From Soonwooa sp032062245 (GTDB lineage Bacteria; Bacteroidota; Bacteroidia; Flavobacteriales; Weeksellaceae): a stretch of 64,000 bases of DNA. The notes beneath the pieces were generated by a model, which saw nothing but the letters and a program-made list of their open reading frames with translations, was not told the origin of the DNA and made no database searches. Positions 33,071 to 41,173 of the stretch are shown in pieces (position 1 is the stretch's first letter; every line of letters starts with the position of its first letter). The DNA is taken from the NCBI RefSeq assembly GCF_032062245.1, contig NZ_DAMBQF010000001.1:310001-374000 (forward strand). The letters are read 5' to 3'. A program made the position numbers and the translations under genes.

Positions 33071-33379
33071 ATGTATTTTATTTACATTCTTTACTCGGAA
33101 ACTGCAAATCTTTATTATGTTGGATATACTTCTAACATAGAATTAAGATTGCAACAACATAACGAGCAAAACAGCTTTAATACGTTTACATCCAAACATC
33201 GACCTTGGAAGCTTGCTGCACTTTTTTCTTGCGGAGATCAAGAAAAAGAAGCTATCTCCATTGAGCGATTTATTAAAAAACAGCATAGTAGAAAGATTAT
33301 AGAAAAGCTCGTCGATCCAGATTTTAGTCCAGACGGAACACTTAGTCAGTTGGTTAGAGTCCCGAAACTTCGGGATTAA
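33071..33379 (+). CDS. GIY-YIG nuclease with tRNA-derived C-terminus, copy 2
   Basis: A 102-aa near-duplicate of the nuclease at 32092-32400. It differs at a few residues (for example GNLYY to ANLYY, EQNYF to EQNSF, DAISMERF to EAISIERF) while keeping YILYS, YYVGYTS, the arginine in ELRLQQH and the glutamate in SIERFIKK. The changes are mostly synonymous or conservative, so the protein appears to be under selection. The last 12 codons and stop come from pseudo-tRNA 4. It has the same 13-bp spacing to the upstream terminator as copy 1. Confidence 0.88.
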   Translation: MYFIYILYSETANLYYVGYTSNIELRLQQHNEQNSFNTFTSKHRPWKLAALFSCGDQEKEAISIERFIKKQHSRKIIEKLVDPDFSPDGTLSQLVRVPKLRD

Positions 33380-33414
33380 TCAGAGGGTCGCTGGTTCGAG
33401 CCCAGCAGGAGGAG
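33341..33414 (+). repeat. Pseudo-tRNA-Asn 4
   Basis: A complete 74-nt pseudo-copy, with the same internal hairpin and intact 3' half as pseudo-tRNA 3. Its first 39 nt are coding (the nuclease tail and stop), and the rest forms the mRNA 3' end before a terminator. Confidence 0.87.
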
Positions 33415-33424
33415 CTTCTTTACT

Positions 33425-33457
33425 AAAACACTTACTTTAATTAGTAGGTGTTTTTTT
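33425..33457 (+). terminator. Terminator after pseudo-tRNA 4
   Basis: AAAACACTTACT (33425-33436) pairs with AGTAGGTGTTTT (33443-33454), then T. This is the last unit of the array. Confidence 0.85.
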
Positions 33458-33519
33458 GTTTAAACAGAAAAAGAATCTCATTACTGAAATTCCCTTTTTA
33501 ATTTTAAGTTTTTGAAAGC

Positions 33520-34026
33520 TTAGCAACCAGTTCCTCCCTTAAATTCTGCTGAGCCTGTTGCTTTTGCTTTTTTATTGGTAACTTTTATTATTCCGTGGGC
33601 TTGCGCCGTGTCACTGTCAATACTTACTTCTCCTATAATGGCATCAATTATTACTTGGTAATTGTCGTCTTCTAATTTAATAGTGAATTTATTTTCGTCA
33701 TCATTTTCTCCGGAACTAGATTCTTTTGTATAAAATTCAATTTGTTTTCCATCAATGTTTAAAAAGTTAAGCCAACCTTTTTCATCAGGCGCACCAGTTT
33801 GCATAAAAATTAAATCTTTATATTCTTTTTCTTTCCGATAATATTCGGTAATACAACCTATTCCGATTTTGTCATCTGGCACCGTAATCGTTCCAATTTT
33901 GATATTCTTAACACTAGGAATAGAATCAGATTGTTCAATTTTATTTTGAGACTTATTTTCCTCTTTTTGACAAGATAAACTTCCTAGACTAAAAACGGCT
34001 AAGAAAAAGATGCTTTCTAATTTCAT
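33520..34026 (-). CDS. Hypothetical lipoprotein
   Basis: A 168-aa exported protein. I start at MKLESIFFL (34026), which gives a lipoprotein signal MKLESIFFLAVFSLGSLSC; the six codons upstream are leader. After a charged linker (QKEENKSQNKIEQSD) comes a beta-rich domain: IGTITVPDDKIGIGCITEYYRK, INFLNIDGK-like strands, KFTIKLEDDNYQVIIDAI, then GSAEFKGGTGC at the end. The terminal cysteine and the one in GIGC could form a disulfide. No family is recognised. It lies between the tRNA-Asn array and a terminator, and stands alone. Confidence 0.68.
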   Translation of the reverse strand: MKLESIFFLAVFSLGSLSCQKEENKSQNKIEQSDSIPSVKNIKIGTITVPDDKIGIGCITEYYRKEKEYKDLIFMQTGAPDEKGWLNFLNIDGKQIEFYTKESSSGENDDENKFTIKLEDDNYQVIIDAIIGEVSIDSDTAQAHGIIKVTNKKAKATGSAEFKGGTGC

Positions 34027-34062
34027 AAATTTTAGTTTAATCAAAATTAAATTCTATTATGA

Positions 34063-34090
34063 AAAAAGCGCTCAATGATGAGCGCTTTTT
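34063..34090. terminator. Terminator after prc
   Basis: AAAAAGCGCTCA (34063-34074) pairs perfectly with TGAGCGCTTTTT (34079-34090), loop ATGA. It ends the leftward prc gene just before the lipoprotein gene's promoter region. Confidence 0.9.
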
Positions 34091-34091
34091 A

Positions 34092-36215
34092 TTATTTTGA
34101 AGATTGTTCTAAGGCGTCTAAAGTTTCCTTCAGATAAAAATCTTTCTGTAAATTTTTAATCCAATTTTCGGACTTTTTCGCAAAAGCTTCGTCTTTCTTT
34201 TCTCTTGCAACTTCATCTGCATGCAAACTAATTTTGAGACCATTATTGTATTTATCCAAAGCTTTGAATTTTTCAATCTGCGCTTTACGTTCTTTCATCA
34301 AAGCCATATATTTAGCTTCGTTCAACGTAATTTTTTCTTCTTTAGATAAAGCTTCTCTCCATTTTGCAGACTCTACAAGCAGTTGATAATTCGTATTATT
34401 TTTAATTTTAGAATCTATTGATTGCTGCAAAGATGCTGTATTGATGTTATTAACTTTATTGAACTTTGCTGGTGCAATTTTATCCCAAGGCAAAGCAAAT
34501 TGGTCATAACGCTCCCCTATTTCTGCATAAGTATACAAATCTTGCATCTTAACGTCGGATTCCACACCTTTTCTCTGTGTCGACTCACCCGTGACACGAT
34601 AATATTTTTGAATTGTTAATTTAAGATCACCAAAGTCATCGCTGGTATTTAAAAATCTGTTTAGAGACACAAAAGTCTGCACAGTTCCTTTACCAAAAGA
34701 TTGTGGAGAACCAACAATTGCAGCTCTTCCGTAATCTTGCATTGCTCCTGTCAAAATCTCAGATGCAGAAGCCGAAAGTTCGTTTTGCATAATAACAAGC
34801 GGACCTGTCCAAACTGGCGCATTGGTTTTGTTACTAAGAACATTTATTTTTCCGTTTCCGTCTTTAACCTGAACAACTGGACCAGCATTGATAAACAAGC
34901 CCATAATATCAACAACTTCTGTTAATGAACCGCCACCGTTATTTCTTAAATCTAAAACAACGCCATCAACTTTTTGAGCTTTTAGTTTTAAAAGTTCAGC
35001 TTTAACATCGTCTGAAGCGTTTCTTCCTTTACTATCCTCAAAATCTGCGTAAAAACCTGGTAGATAAACATAGCCTAATTTTTTCCCGTTTGGAGAGTTA
35101 ATAATCGAACTTCTTGCGTAAGTGTCTTCAATCGCAACTTCTTCTCTTATTAAGGTAACATCTTTAACTGTACCATCGGTTTTCTCAACAGTTAAAGTGA
35201 CTGGCGTTCCTTTCTCTCCGCGGATAAGTCGCACCGCTTCTTCTGTCAACATCCCAACGACGTTAACTGGATCTTCTTTGGGTTTTGATCTAACTTTAAG
35301 GATTTTGTCTCCTTTCGCTAATTGTTTAGACTTCCAAGCTGGTGCACCGATTGTTAAATCGCCTAAATATAAATATCCTTTTTTCTCTTGGATTAAAGCA
35401 CCAATACCAATAATTTTCCCTGTGAAATTAGTATCGAAATCTTCTTTATCTTTTGGTGAAAAATAATTGGTGTGCGGATCAAACACTTCTGTATAAGCGT
35501 TCATATAAACTGTAAACCAATCATTTTTCTTTCTCTTTTTGTAACGACGGAACATATCCGTAATCAAATCCTTAACCTCACCTTGCGCTTTGATTCTTTT
35601 TTGATCTGCAGAAAGGATTTCTAACTTAACTGTATCCTTTAGTTTATTAGCAATTAATGAGTCTTTTCTTTTCTTAGCAGATTCTTCCTTGTTATTCAAA
35701 GTTTCCATCTCGCGAAGAATATAATACTTAACATAACGCTTCCACTCAGCTTTTTGATCAGCATTAGTAGTTGCATTTTTCTTAAGTTTTGGTTCAAGAA
35801 TCATACTGTCATCTTCATTGAGATCGATTGGCTTGCTCAAGATATCTTGTGTCATTTTATCGATATCATCCAATCTTTGATAAAGACGATCTGTTGTCGC
35901 TTTATAAAAAGTCAAATCACCGTTGTTAAGGTAATCATCAAGCTTGGTTTTATGTTTCGAAAACTCATCCATATCAGATTGTAAAAAAATTCTTTTGTCT
36001 GGATCTGCAGACTCAAAAAATTTATTATAAACTTCTGCTGAATAAGCATCATTAATAGGTTTTGGCGCATAATGCAAATACGAAAGTGTGTTCTTAACAC
36101 TTACCATAATGGTTTGCATTTTTTCGTCGTCATTCTGTGGTGCGTTGAAACAAAACATCAGCGTCATAAGTGGCGCAAACATGAAGATTCTGTTCCATTT
36201 AAAATTCTTAAACAT
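34092..36215 (-). CDS. prc: Carboxy-terminal processing protease (Prc/Tsp type)
   Basis: A 707-aa exported serine protease of family S41 that trims or degrades proteins from their C-termini. A signal segment (NRIFMFAPLMTLMFCFN) is at the N-terminus, followed by a long N-terminal helical domain (about 35-230). A PDZ domain (about 240-330) has IGIGALIQEKKGYLYLGDLTIGAPAW. The peptidase core has VVDLRNNGGGSLTEVVDIMGLF-type sequence, the serine in QNELSASASEILTGAM and the lysine in SFGKGTVQTF. The C-terminal region is the Tsp-type extension. In relatives the substrates include peptidoglycan hydrolases and tagged proteins. It is a single gene. Confidence 0.93.
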   Translation of the reverse strand: MFKNFKWNRIFMFAPLMTLMFCFNAPQNDDEKMQTIMVSVKNTLSYLHYAPKPINDAYSAEVYNKFFESADPDKRIFLQSDMDEFSKHKTKLDDYLNNGDLTFYKATTDRLYQRLDDIDKMTQDILSKPIDLNEDDSMILEPKLKKNATTNADQKAEWKRYVKYYILREMETLNNKEESAKKRKDSLIANKLKDTVKLEILSADQKRIKAQGEVKDLITDMFRRYKKRKKNDWFTVYMNAYTEVFDPHTNYFSPKDKEDFDTNFTGKIIGIGALIQEKKGYLYLGDLTIGAPAWKSKQLAKGDKILKVRSKPKEDPVNVVGMLTEEAVRLIRGEKGTPVTLTVEKTDGTVKDVTLIREEVAIEDTYARSSIINSPNGKKLGYVYLPGFYADFEDSKGRNASDDVKAELLKLKAQKVDGVVLDLRNNGGGSLTEVVDIMGLFINAGPVVQVKDGNGKINVLSNKTNAPVWTGPLVIMQNELSASASEILTGAMQDYGRAAIVGSPQSFGKGTVQTFVSLNRFLNTSDDFGDLKLTIQKYYRVTGESTQRKGVESDVKMQDLYTYAEIGERYDQFALPWDKIAPAKFNKVNNINTASLQQSIDSKIKNNTNYQLLVESAKWREALSKEEKITLNEAKYMALMKERKAQIEKFKALDKYNNGLKISLHADEVAREKKDEAFAKKSENWIKNLQKDFYLKETLDALEQSSK

Positions 36216-36424
36216 ATAGATTACTTAAGTGATAAAATATTGGTAATTAGCTTTTGATTTTTGTTACAAATCTTTGAAAATTTATTTCTAAATCATAAGT
36301 CGAAGTCACATCAAATTTAATACCTTATTTTTATTCGACTGCTATATTTTAGCTAATTTTGTGATATTCTTTAAAAAAGAGCATCTACAAATTAAGATGC
36401 ATCACGATATTTTTGAAAATTATT

Positions 36425-37192
36425 ATGGAAAAACCTTTGATATTAGTAACCAATGATGATGGCATAACAGCGCCTGGTATTAGAAATTTGGTAAGTTTTA
36501 TGAACGAAATTGGCGACGTTATTGTCGTTGCGCCTAACTCGCCACAAAGTGGAAAAGGACACGCAATAACCATTAATGCAACTTTAACTTATGAAGAAAT
36601 AAATCTCGAAGGTCCACAAACCGATTATGCGCTAAGCGGGACGCCTGTTGATTGTGTGAAATTTGCACTCGATAAAGTTTTAACAAGAAAACCCGATATT
36701 GTGGTTTCGGGGATTAATCACGGTGCCAATTCTTCGATTAATGTTATTTATTCTGGGACAATGTCAGCGGCAGTTGAAGCTGGTGTAGAAGGTTTGCAAG
36801 CTATTGGCTTTTCGTTATTAGATTTTTCTTGGGATGCCGATTTTTCTCAAGCTAAAGAATATATCCAAGCGATCGTCAAAAAAGTTCTTGACAATCCACT
36901 TCCAAAAGGTGTTGTGTTAAATGTCAACATTCCTAAACTTGCAAAAGAAGAAATAAAAGGTGTAAAAGTCTGCAAACAAGCGCATGCAAAATGGGAAGAA
37001 AGTTTTGATGAGCGTGTTAACCCACACGGCAAAAAATATTATTGGTTATCCGGCTATTTTAACAATATGGACAAGTCAGAAGATGCTGACGAAACGGCTC
37101 TGGCAGATGGTTACATCTCAATCGTTCCTGTTAAATTTGACCTAACCGCGCATGAATATCTTAAAGAACTAGATACCATCATGAAGTTTTAA
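36425..37192 (+). CDS. surE: 5'/3'-nucleotidase SurE
   Basis: A 255-aa cytoplasmic metal-dependent phosphatase for nucleoside monophosphates, used in stationary-phase survival and nucleotide repair. The metal-binding DD is in LVTNDDGITAPGI near the N-terminus. VVAPNSPQSGKGHAIT carries the conserved serine, and SGINHGANSSINVIYSGTMSAAVEA gives the asparagine and the phosphate loop. I start at the ATG at 36425; a longer frame would need a TTG at 36413. A strong hairpin follows and is shared with the convergent nucleosidase gene. Confidence 0.95.
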   Translation: MEKPLILVTNDDGITAPGIRNLVSFMNEIGDVIVVAPNSPQSGKGHAITINATLTYEEINLEGPQTDYALSGTPVDCVKFALDKVLTRKPDIVVSGINHGANSSINVIYSGTMSAAVEAGVEGLQAIGFSLLDFSWDADFSQAKEYIQAIVKKVLDNPLPKGVVLNVNIPKLAKEEIKGVKVCKQAHAKWEESFDERVNPHGKKYYWLSGYFNNMDKSEDADETALADGYISIVPVKFDLTAHEYLKELDTIMKF

Positions 37193-37197
37193 AATAG

Positions 37198-37229
37198 AAA
37201 ACGGTCAAAATAATTTGACCGTTTTTTTT
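37198..37229. terminator. Bidirectional terminator
   Basis: AAAACGGTCAAA (37198-37209) pairs with TTTGACCGTTTT (37214-37225), followed by T. It lies between surE and the convergent nucleosidase gene. Confidence 0.9.
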
Positions 37230-37821
37230 ATCTTCCTAAAGCTTTACTCAAAGCTTCGGATGCTCGTTTAACTTCTGTTGTCCAATCGTCAACGGCATTG
37301 CCATCGGCGCCATCAGAAATATATTTTAAAGCCAAAAAAGGAATGTTTTCCAAATTGGCGACTTTAGCTAAAGCATAAGCTTCCATTTCTATAATATTGT
37401 ATTCGTGGTTGTTATGTTCCATTTCGAATTGATCGCCCGTACCACAAATGCCTATCGGAAAATTTGGGAGTTCGATCCCGGTATTCAAGATAATCGCTGA
37501 GTTTTCGAAAGGTGTTTCGAATTTTGCAAAACCTAAAGCTGACACTTCCATATCACGTTGGATAAACTCTGTACAACACACAACACTTCCACGATCAAAA
37601 ACAGTACTTCCTGCTGTACCAAGATTAATGATAATGTCTGGTTGATATTTCGCAATTGCTTTTGTTAAATGATAGGTTGCATTAACTTTCCCTACACCAA
37701 CAAAAACTTTGTTATCCTTATCAAAATGACTACCAGCTTCGCTTTCTAATGCAAAAACAAAAAGCGGATTTTCATAGGTTTTAGTATTAATTGTAATCAA
37801 AACTTTATAGAATTTGGTCAA
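37228..37821 (-). CDS. Phosphorylase-superfamily nucleosidase, MTA/SAH nucleosidase-like
   Basis: A 197-aa compact member of the PNP/UDP family, inferred to hydrolyse purine nucleosides such as methylthioadenosine or S-adenosylhomocysteine. Motifs: FALESEAG (glutamate that activates water), NLGTAGS (phosphate/ribose loop), EMEAYALAKVA (ribose-binding glutamate) and YISDGAD (catalytic aspartate). It is shorter than MtnN (about 230 aa). No ATG precedes the first conserved strand: the open frame begins with TTG at 37821, and another TTG (the codon of L8 in KVLITINTK) is nearer the usual start, so the N-terminus is uncertain. It is transcribed toward surE. Confidence 0.83.
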   Translation of the reverse strand: MTKFYKVLITINTKTYENPLFVFALESEAGSHFDKDNKVFVGVGKVNATYHLTKAIAKYQPDIIINLGTAGSTVFDRGSVVCCTEFIQRDMEVSALGFAKFETPFENSAIILNTGIELPNFPIGICGTGDQFEMEHNNHEYNIIEMEAYALAKVANLENIPFLALKYISDGADGNAVDDWTTEVKRASEALSKALGR

Positions 37822-38014
37822 ATATAGTTTTTTTTGATAAAATATTTTTCAAATTAAATATTTACGAATTTAAAAATTATTTTAAATAACTTTTATTAAT
37901 TAAATTGATATTAAAAACGATTATTTTTCTATCATAATATCTTTTTAGTTATTAAATATAGTACAAATCCCTAATTTTATACTGGTTATATCATAACAAA
38001 AACCACTTTCTTAA

Positions 38015-38584
38015 ATGATGAATTATAAAGACTATTTAACCTCATTCGGGATTGAAATGACCGACAAAGATTGGGAAATATATGAACCTAGAATTTTTGT
38101 CCAAGCCTACAAAAAAAATGATTTTATAATAGAAAAAGGCGAAGTCGAAAATCATCTTTCATTAATAACAACAGGTATTGGACGATGCTTTTTAAATAAA
38201 AAAGAAAAAGAAATCCCCGTTAATTTTCTTTTCGAAAATGATTATTTAACATCATACGAATCTTTTCTCACGCGAGAACCTAGCCAATACTCGATATAAG
38301 CAATGACCGACATGGTCTTGTGGCGCGCCACGCACGACAGTTTTTTACACTTTTTCGAACATTCATCAATCGGGAATTTTCTTGGTAGGATTTCTGCGGA
38401 AGCACTTTATCTTTCAAAAGCGGCACGAGAACTTTCTCTATTAACCGAATGTGCCGAAGAGCGCTATCTAAAACTTTTAAAAACAGACAAGAACTTATTG
38501 CAAAAAGTTCCGCTCAAATATATAGCTTCATATATCGGCGTTACGCCACAAGTTTTAAGTCGTATTCGGAAGCGAATTAATTAA
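38015..38584 (+). pseudogene. Crp/Fnr family transcriptional regulator, interrupted by a stop codon
   Basis: One frame runs from 38015 to 38584 with a single in-frame TAA at 38297-38299. The first part is the cyclic-nucleotide-binding-like sensor domain (GEVENHLSLITTGIGRCFL, VNFLFENDYLTSYESFL). The second part holds the long dimer helix and the winged-helix DNA-binding domain (LKYIASYIGVTPQVLSRIRKRI). Replacing TAA with GAA restores SQYSI-E-AMTDMVLW, the normal sequence at this position in the family. No other lesion is visible, so this is a recent nonsense mutation, a sequencing error or suppressed stop. A stretch of AT-rich spacer precedes it. It is followed by a terminator. Confidence 0.85.
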
Positions 38585-38665
38585 CCCAAGTTCATTTCAT
38601 ATTAAAACTAATAAAAGTACATTTGTGTCAGTATTTTAAATAATACTTCTAAAATCACAAATGAT

Positions 38666-38700
38666 AAAAGGGTTTTGAGATGATTTTCAAAACCTTTTTT
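38666..38700. terminator. Terminator between the Crp/Fnr pseudogene and the radical SAM operon
   Basis: GGTTTTGA (38671-38678) pairs with TCAAAACC (38687-38694), extended by an AAAAG / TTTTTT flank. It can serve both convergent units. Confidence 0.8.
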
Positions 38701-38703
38701 GCC

Positions 38704-40107
38704 TTAAAACAACACTCTTGTATCTTTTCTCAATTCCTCTAGACATTTTTGTTTGTCATCACGGTAAAAAAGATTCATGGTTTCAAACGGAATCAATTTT
38801 AAATCTTTATTTACGATGTGGACACAAGATTTTTTCACAGCTCGAACATCAAAATCGTGAGCATCCATAAAATTCATGATGATAATTCTGAACAAATTGT
38901 CATAACCCAAATCTGGCGCTACAACTTCTGGAAGACAACATAATAATTGATTAACTTTTGGCTGAACTTTATCAACAGAAATTCCAGTGCTGAAAATATC
39001 AATTAATTGCACTTTTAAACCCTCATCCTGTTCGTAAACAATGGTGTTTTTCGATTCATTATTCAGTAAATCAGCTGGATTGATGTATCGAGTTAAAGGA
39101 ATAATTTCATCATTCAATTTTAAAATATATCCCATTGCCAAAGCATCTGGATTGCATGGAACAGGAATTAAATCATCAGAATTTAAAGCAGGAAACTGAT
39201 TCAATATTTCTTGTCGAACTTCTGTTAAAGTAATTTTTTCTGCAGCAGAATCGTCGCGATTTCGTCCCGCAATTTCTACAGGTTGGAAGGTAATTCCGCG
39301 AACACATTTTTGTTTTAAAGCAAAATCGATGATTTTTCCGATTTCATCAATGTTTTTACCTTGTTGCAAAACAACAACCAGCGTTGTAGAAAGATTTAAC
39401 TCATTCAATTTTGCTAAAGCTTTCATACGAACATCCGTCAAATTTTTTCCTCTGAAGTCTTCCAAAACTTCTGGTTTAAAAGAATCAAATTGAAGATAAA
39501 CCTCAAATTCTGGGGCATAAGTTGCCAATTTTTCTGCAAAACCGGAATCGTTTGCAATCCGAATTCCGTTGGTGTTCAACATCAAATGTTTAATCGGTTT
39601 CGACTTTGCAATATCCATGATTTTAAAAAACTCTGGATGAATGGTCGGTTCGCCACCGCTTATTTGGACAACATCGGGCTCGCCTTCATTTCTTACAATC
39701 GTGTCGAACATCGCTTCAATTTCGTCCAAACTTCTGTGGCTTCCATAATGCGGCGAAGACATTGCGAAACAAGTCGGACAAGTCAAATTACAGCGGTCCG
39801 TAACTTCCACAATAGATAAACAACTATGTTGTTCATGATCTACACACAATCCGCAGTCGTAAGGACAACCGTAATTTACATCAGTCCCAAAATGCAAGGG
39901 CATTTCTGAGGCTTTGTTGAAATTCCTGATGTTTTTATAATATTCTACATCGGTTGCTATTTTAGTTTTGAAAAAACCATGATCTGGGCAACGTTTTGTC
40001 ATAAAAACCAAATCGTCTTCAATAATAATTTTTGCGCCCACACGCTGCAAACATTCTGGACAAAGACTTATCGTATAATCGTAATAAGTATAATTTCTTA
40101 CTGGCAT
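38704..40107 (-). CDS. Radical SAM protein of the MJ0619/Tes-like branch
   Basis: A 467-aa radical SAM enzyme. An N-terminal metal-binding segment has C16/C19 (CPEC) and C40 (CPDHG). A second cysteine set CPYDCGLC (C81, C85, C88) plus C96 precedes the radical SAM cluster motif CNLTCPTC (C106, C110, C113) and SGGEPT. The C-terminus (FMDAHDFDVRAVKKSCVHIVNKD) and IPFETMN match the same branch. Known relatives are the archaeal methanopterin methylase MJ0619 and the tetraether lipid synthase Tes, which couple or methylate unactivated carbons. The gene is last in an operon with an Lgt paralogue and a small membrane protein, so a membrane-lipid or lipid-linked substrate is plausible but unproven. 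Confidence 0.82.
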   Translation of the reverse strand: MPVRNYTYYDYTISLCPECLQRVGAKIIIEDDLVFMTKRCPDHGFFKTKIATDVEYYKNIRNFNKASEMPLHFGTDVNYGCPYDCGLCVDHEQHSCLSIVEVTDRCNLTCPTCFAMSSPHYGSHRSLDEIEAMFDTIVRNEGEPDVVQISGGEPTIHPEFFKIMDIAKSKPIKHLMLNTNGIRIANDSGFAEKLATYAPEFEVYLQFDSFKPEVLEDFRGKNLTDVRMKALAKLNELNLSTTLVVVLQQGKNIDEIGKIIDFALKQKCVRGITFQPVEIAGRNRDDSAAEKITLTEVRQEILNQFPALNSDDLIPVPCNPDALAMGYILKLNDEIIPLTRYINPADLLNNESKNTIVYEQDEGLKVQLIDIFSTGISVDKVQPKVNQLLCCLPEVVAPDLGYDNLFRIIIMNFMDAHDFDVRAVKKSCVHIVNKDLKLIPFETMNLFYRDDKQKCLEELRKDTRVLF

Positions 40108-40116
40108 AATTGTAAA

Positions 40117-40353
40117 TTAAATTCCACCTCCGCAAATCATTCCACTAATCAATCCGCAAATAAGCAGACACACTAAAACTGTTCTCCAAAATTGACCTTT
40201 TGTGAGTTTTCTGCCAGCTTTGGATTCGTAAATTAATTTAAAAATTCCAGCAACTACTAAAGATATCACGAAAGAGGCAACAGCAATCATCGCTACAATC
40301 ATCACTACAACCCCTTCTAAGTTGCCGACTTCAAGAATTACTAATTGGTTCAT
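40117..40353 (-). CDS. Small two-helix membrane protein
   Basis: A 78-aa protein with two hydrophobic segments, about residues 14-40 (VVVMIVAMIAVASFVISLVV) and 58-78 (TVLVCLLICGLISGMICGGG), joined by a basic loop (KLIYESKAGRKLTKGQFWR). It overlaps the 3' end of the Lgt-like gene by 23 bp and ends 9 bp before the radical SAM gene, so all three are tightly coupled. I do not recognise a family. Its position suggests a membrane anchor or scaffold for the two enzymes. Confidence 0.65.
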   Translation of the reverse strand: MNQLVILEVGNLEGVVVMIVAMIAVASFVISLVVAGIFKLIYESKAGRKLTKGQFWRTVLVCLLICGLISGMICGGGI

Positions 40354-41116
40354 CTGAATATTGGTTTTGTATTTTGGTGTTGAAGGTTAAATATATTTTA
40401 TAAATGTAATAAATAATCATAGAAAGACATACAACTTGAATGGTTCCAAGATTAAAAATAACGTCAACTTTAGGTTTAATAAAATCAAGTAAAAATCTAA
40501 AAGTGAAGTAGCTTATCATGAAAACTTGAAATACAAAACCCGATGGATACTTCCTTTTCTTTTCGATTTTTTTCAGAATAATCCAGAGGATGATGAGGAA
40601 TACAATCTCATACAAAGCAACAGGATGACGTTTCACATTATCTCCTAAGTACATCCCGAAAACCGAATCGGTGGGAACTCCGTATGTTTCTTCATAAATT
40701 CCTGTGAAAAAGCAGCCGATTCTACCAATAATCATAGCAAGAATTAACGGAAATGTAATTAAATCTCCCGTGCTTTCTTTGTGTCCAACAATTTTCTTTG
40801 CGAATTCAACTCCTAAAAGTCCAAAAGCCAATCCGCCAACGATTGTATTATTCGACCAAAATGTTTTGAAATTAAACGCTTGTTCGACTAGTTTGTATGG
40901 ATTTTCAAGATTTCCAATTAGTTTAGAACCAAACAACGCGCCTGCCGTTGCACCAATGAGAATCGCTAATGAAACATTTAAGTTCATTTTTTCATTGGAT
41001 TTTCTTTTCAAAAAATAGTAATAGCGCATCGCAATGAAAATCCCTAACGATTCCAAAATTGGATGCAGCAATATATCGTGTCCGAAAAGATGAAGCGTAA
41101 CAGGAAAATCTATCAT
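40331..41116 (-). CDS. Prolipoprotein diacylglyceryl transferase-like protein (Lgt paralogue)
   Basis: A 261-aa membrane protein of about seven helices with Lgt architecture: GGLAFG near residue 90, GRIGCFFTG in place of the Lgt signature GRIGNFxNGE, then RHPVALYE, which matches Lgt RHPSQLYE. Lgt moves diacylglyceryl from phosphatidylglycerol to the lipobox cysteine. Here the conserved N and E of the signature are replaced (C, and TGIYEE), so it may not be the housekeeping Lgt. It is the first gene of an operon with a small membrane protein and a Tes-like radical SAM enzyme, which suggests lipid chemistry other than lipoprotein maturation. The true lgt should be elsewhere in the genome. Confidence 0.8.
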   Translation of the reverse strand: MIDFPVTLHLFGHDILLHPILESLGIFIAMRYYYFLKRKSNEKMNLNVSLAILIGATAGALFGSKLIGNLENPYKLVEQAFNFKTFWSNNTIVGGLAFGLLGVEFAKKIVGHKESTGDLITFPLILAMIIGRIGCFFTGIYEETYGVPTDSVFGMYLGDNVKRHPVALYEIVFLIILWIILKKIEKKRKYPSGFVFQVFMISYFTFRFLLDFIKPKVDVIFNLGTIQVVCLSMIIYYIYKIYLTFNTKIQNQYSDEPISNS

Positions 41117-41127
41117 AAAATGAAGAT

Positions 41128-41152
41128 AAAAAAAAGCAGCCCGAAAGCTGCT
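41128..41152 (-). terminator. Terminator of fabG
   Basis: On the minus strand AGCAGC (41152-41147) pairs with GCTGCT (41140-41135), followed by T. It separates fabG from the Lgt-like operon. Confidence 0.78.
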
Positions 41153-41173
41153 AAATATTGTAAAAAATCTTGA

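Noticed and set aside
31964..33457. CRISPR-like array
   Set aside because: The repeats are tRNA-derived, irregularly spaced and separated by genes and terminators; there are no short unique spacers and no cas genes.
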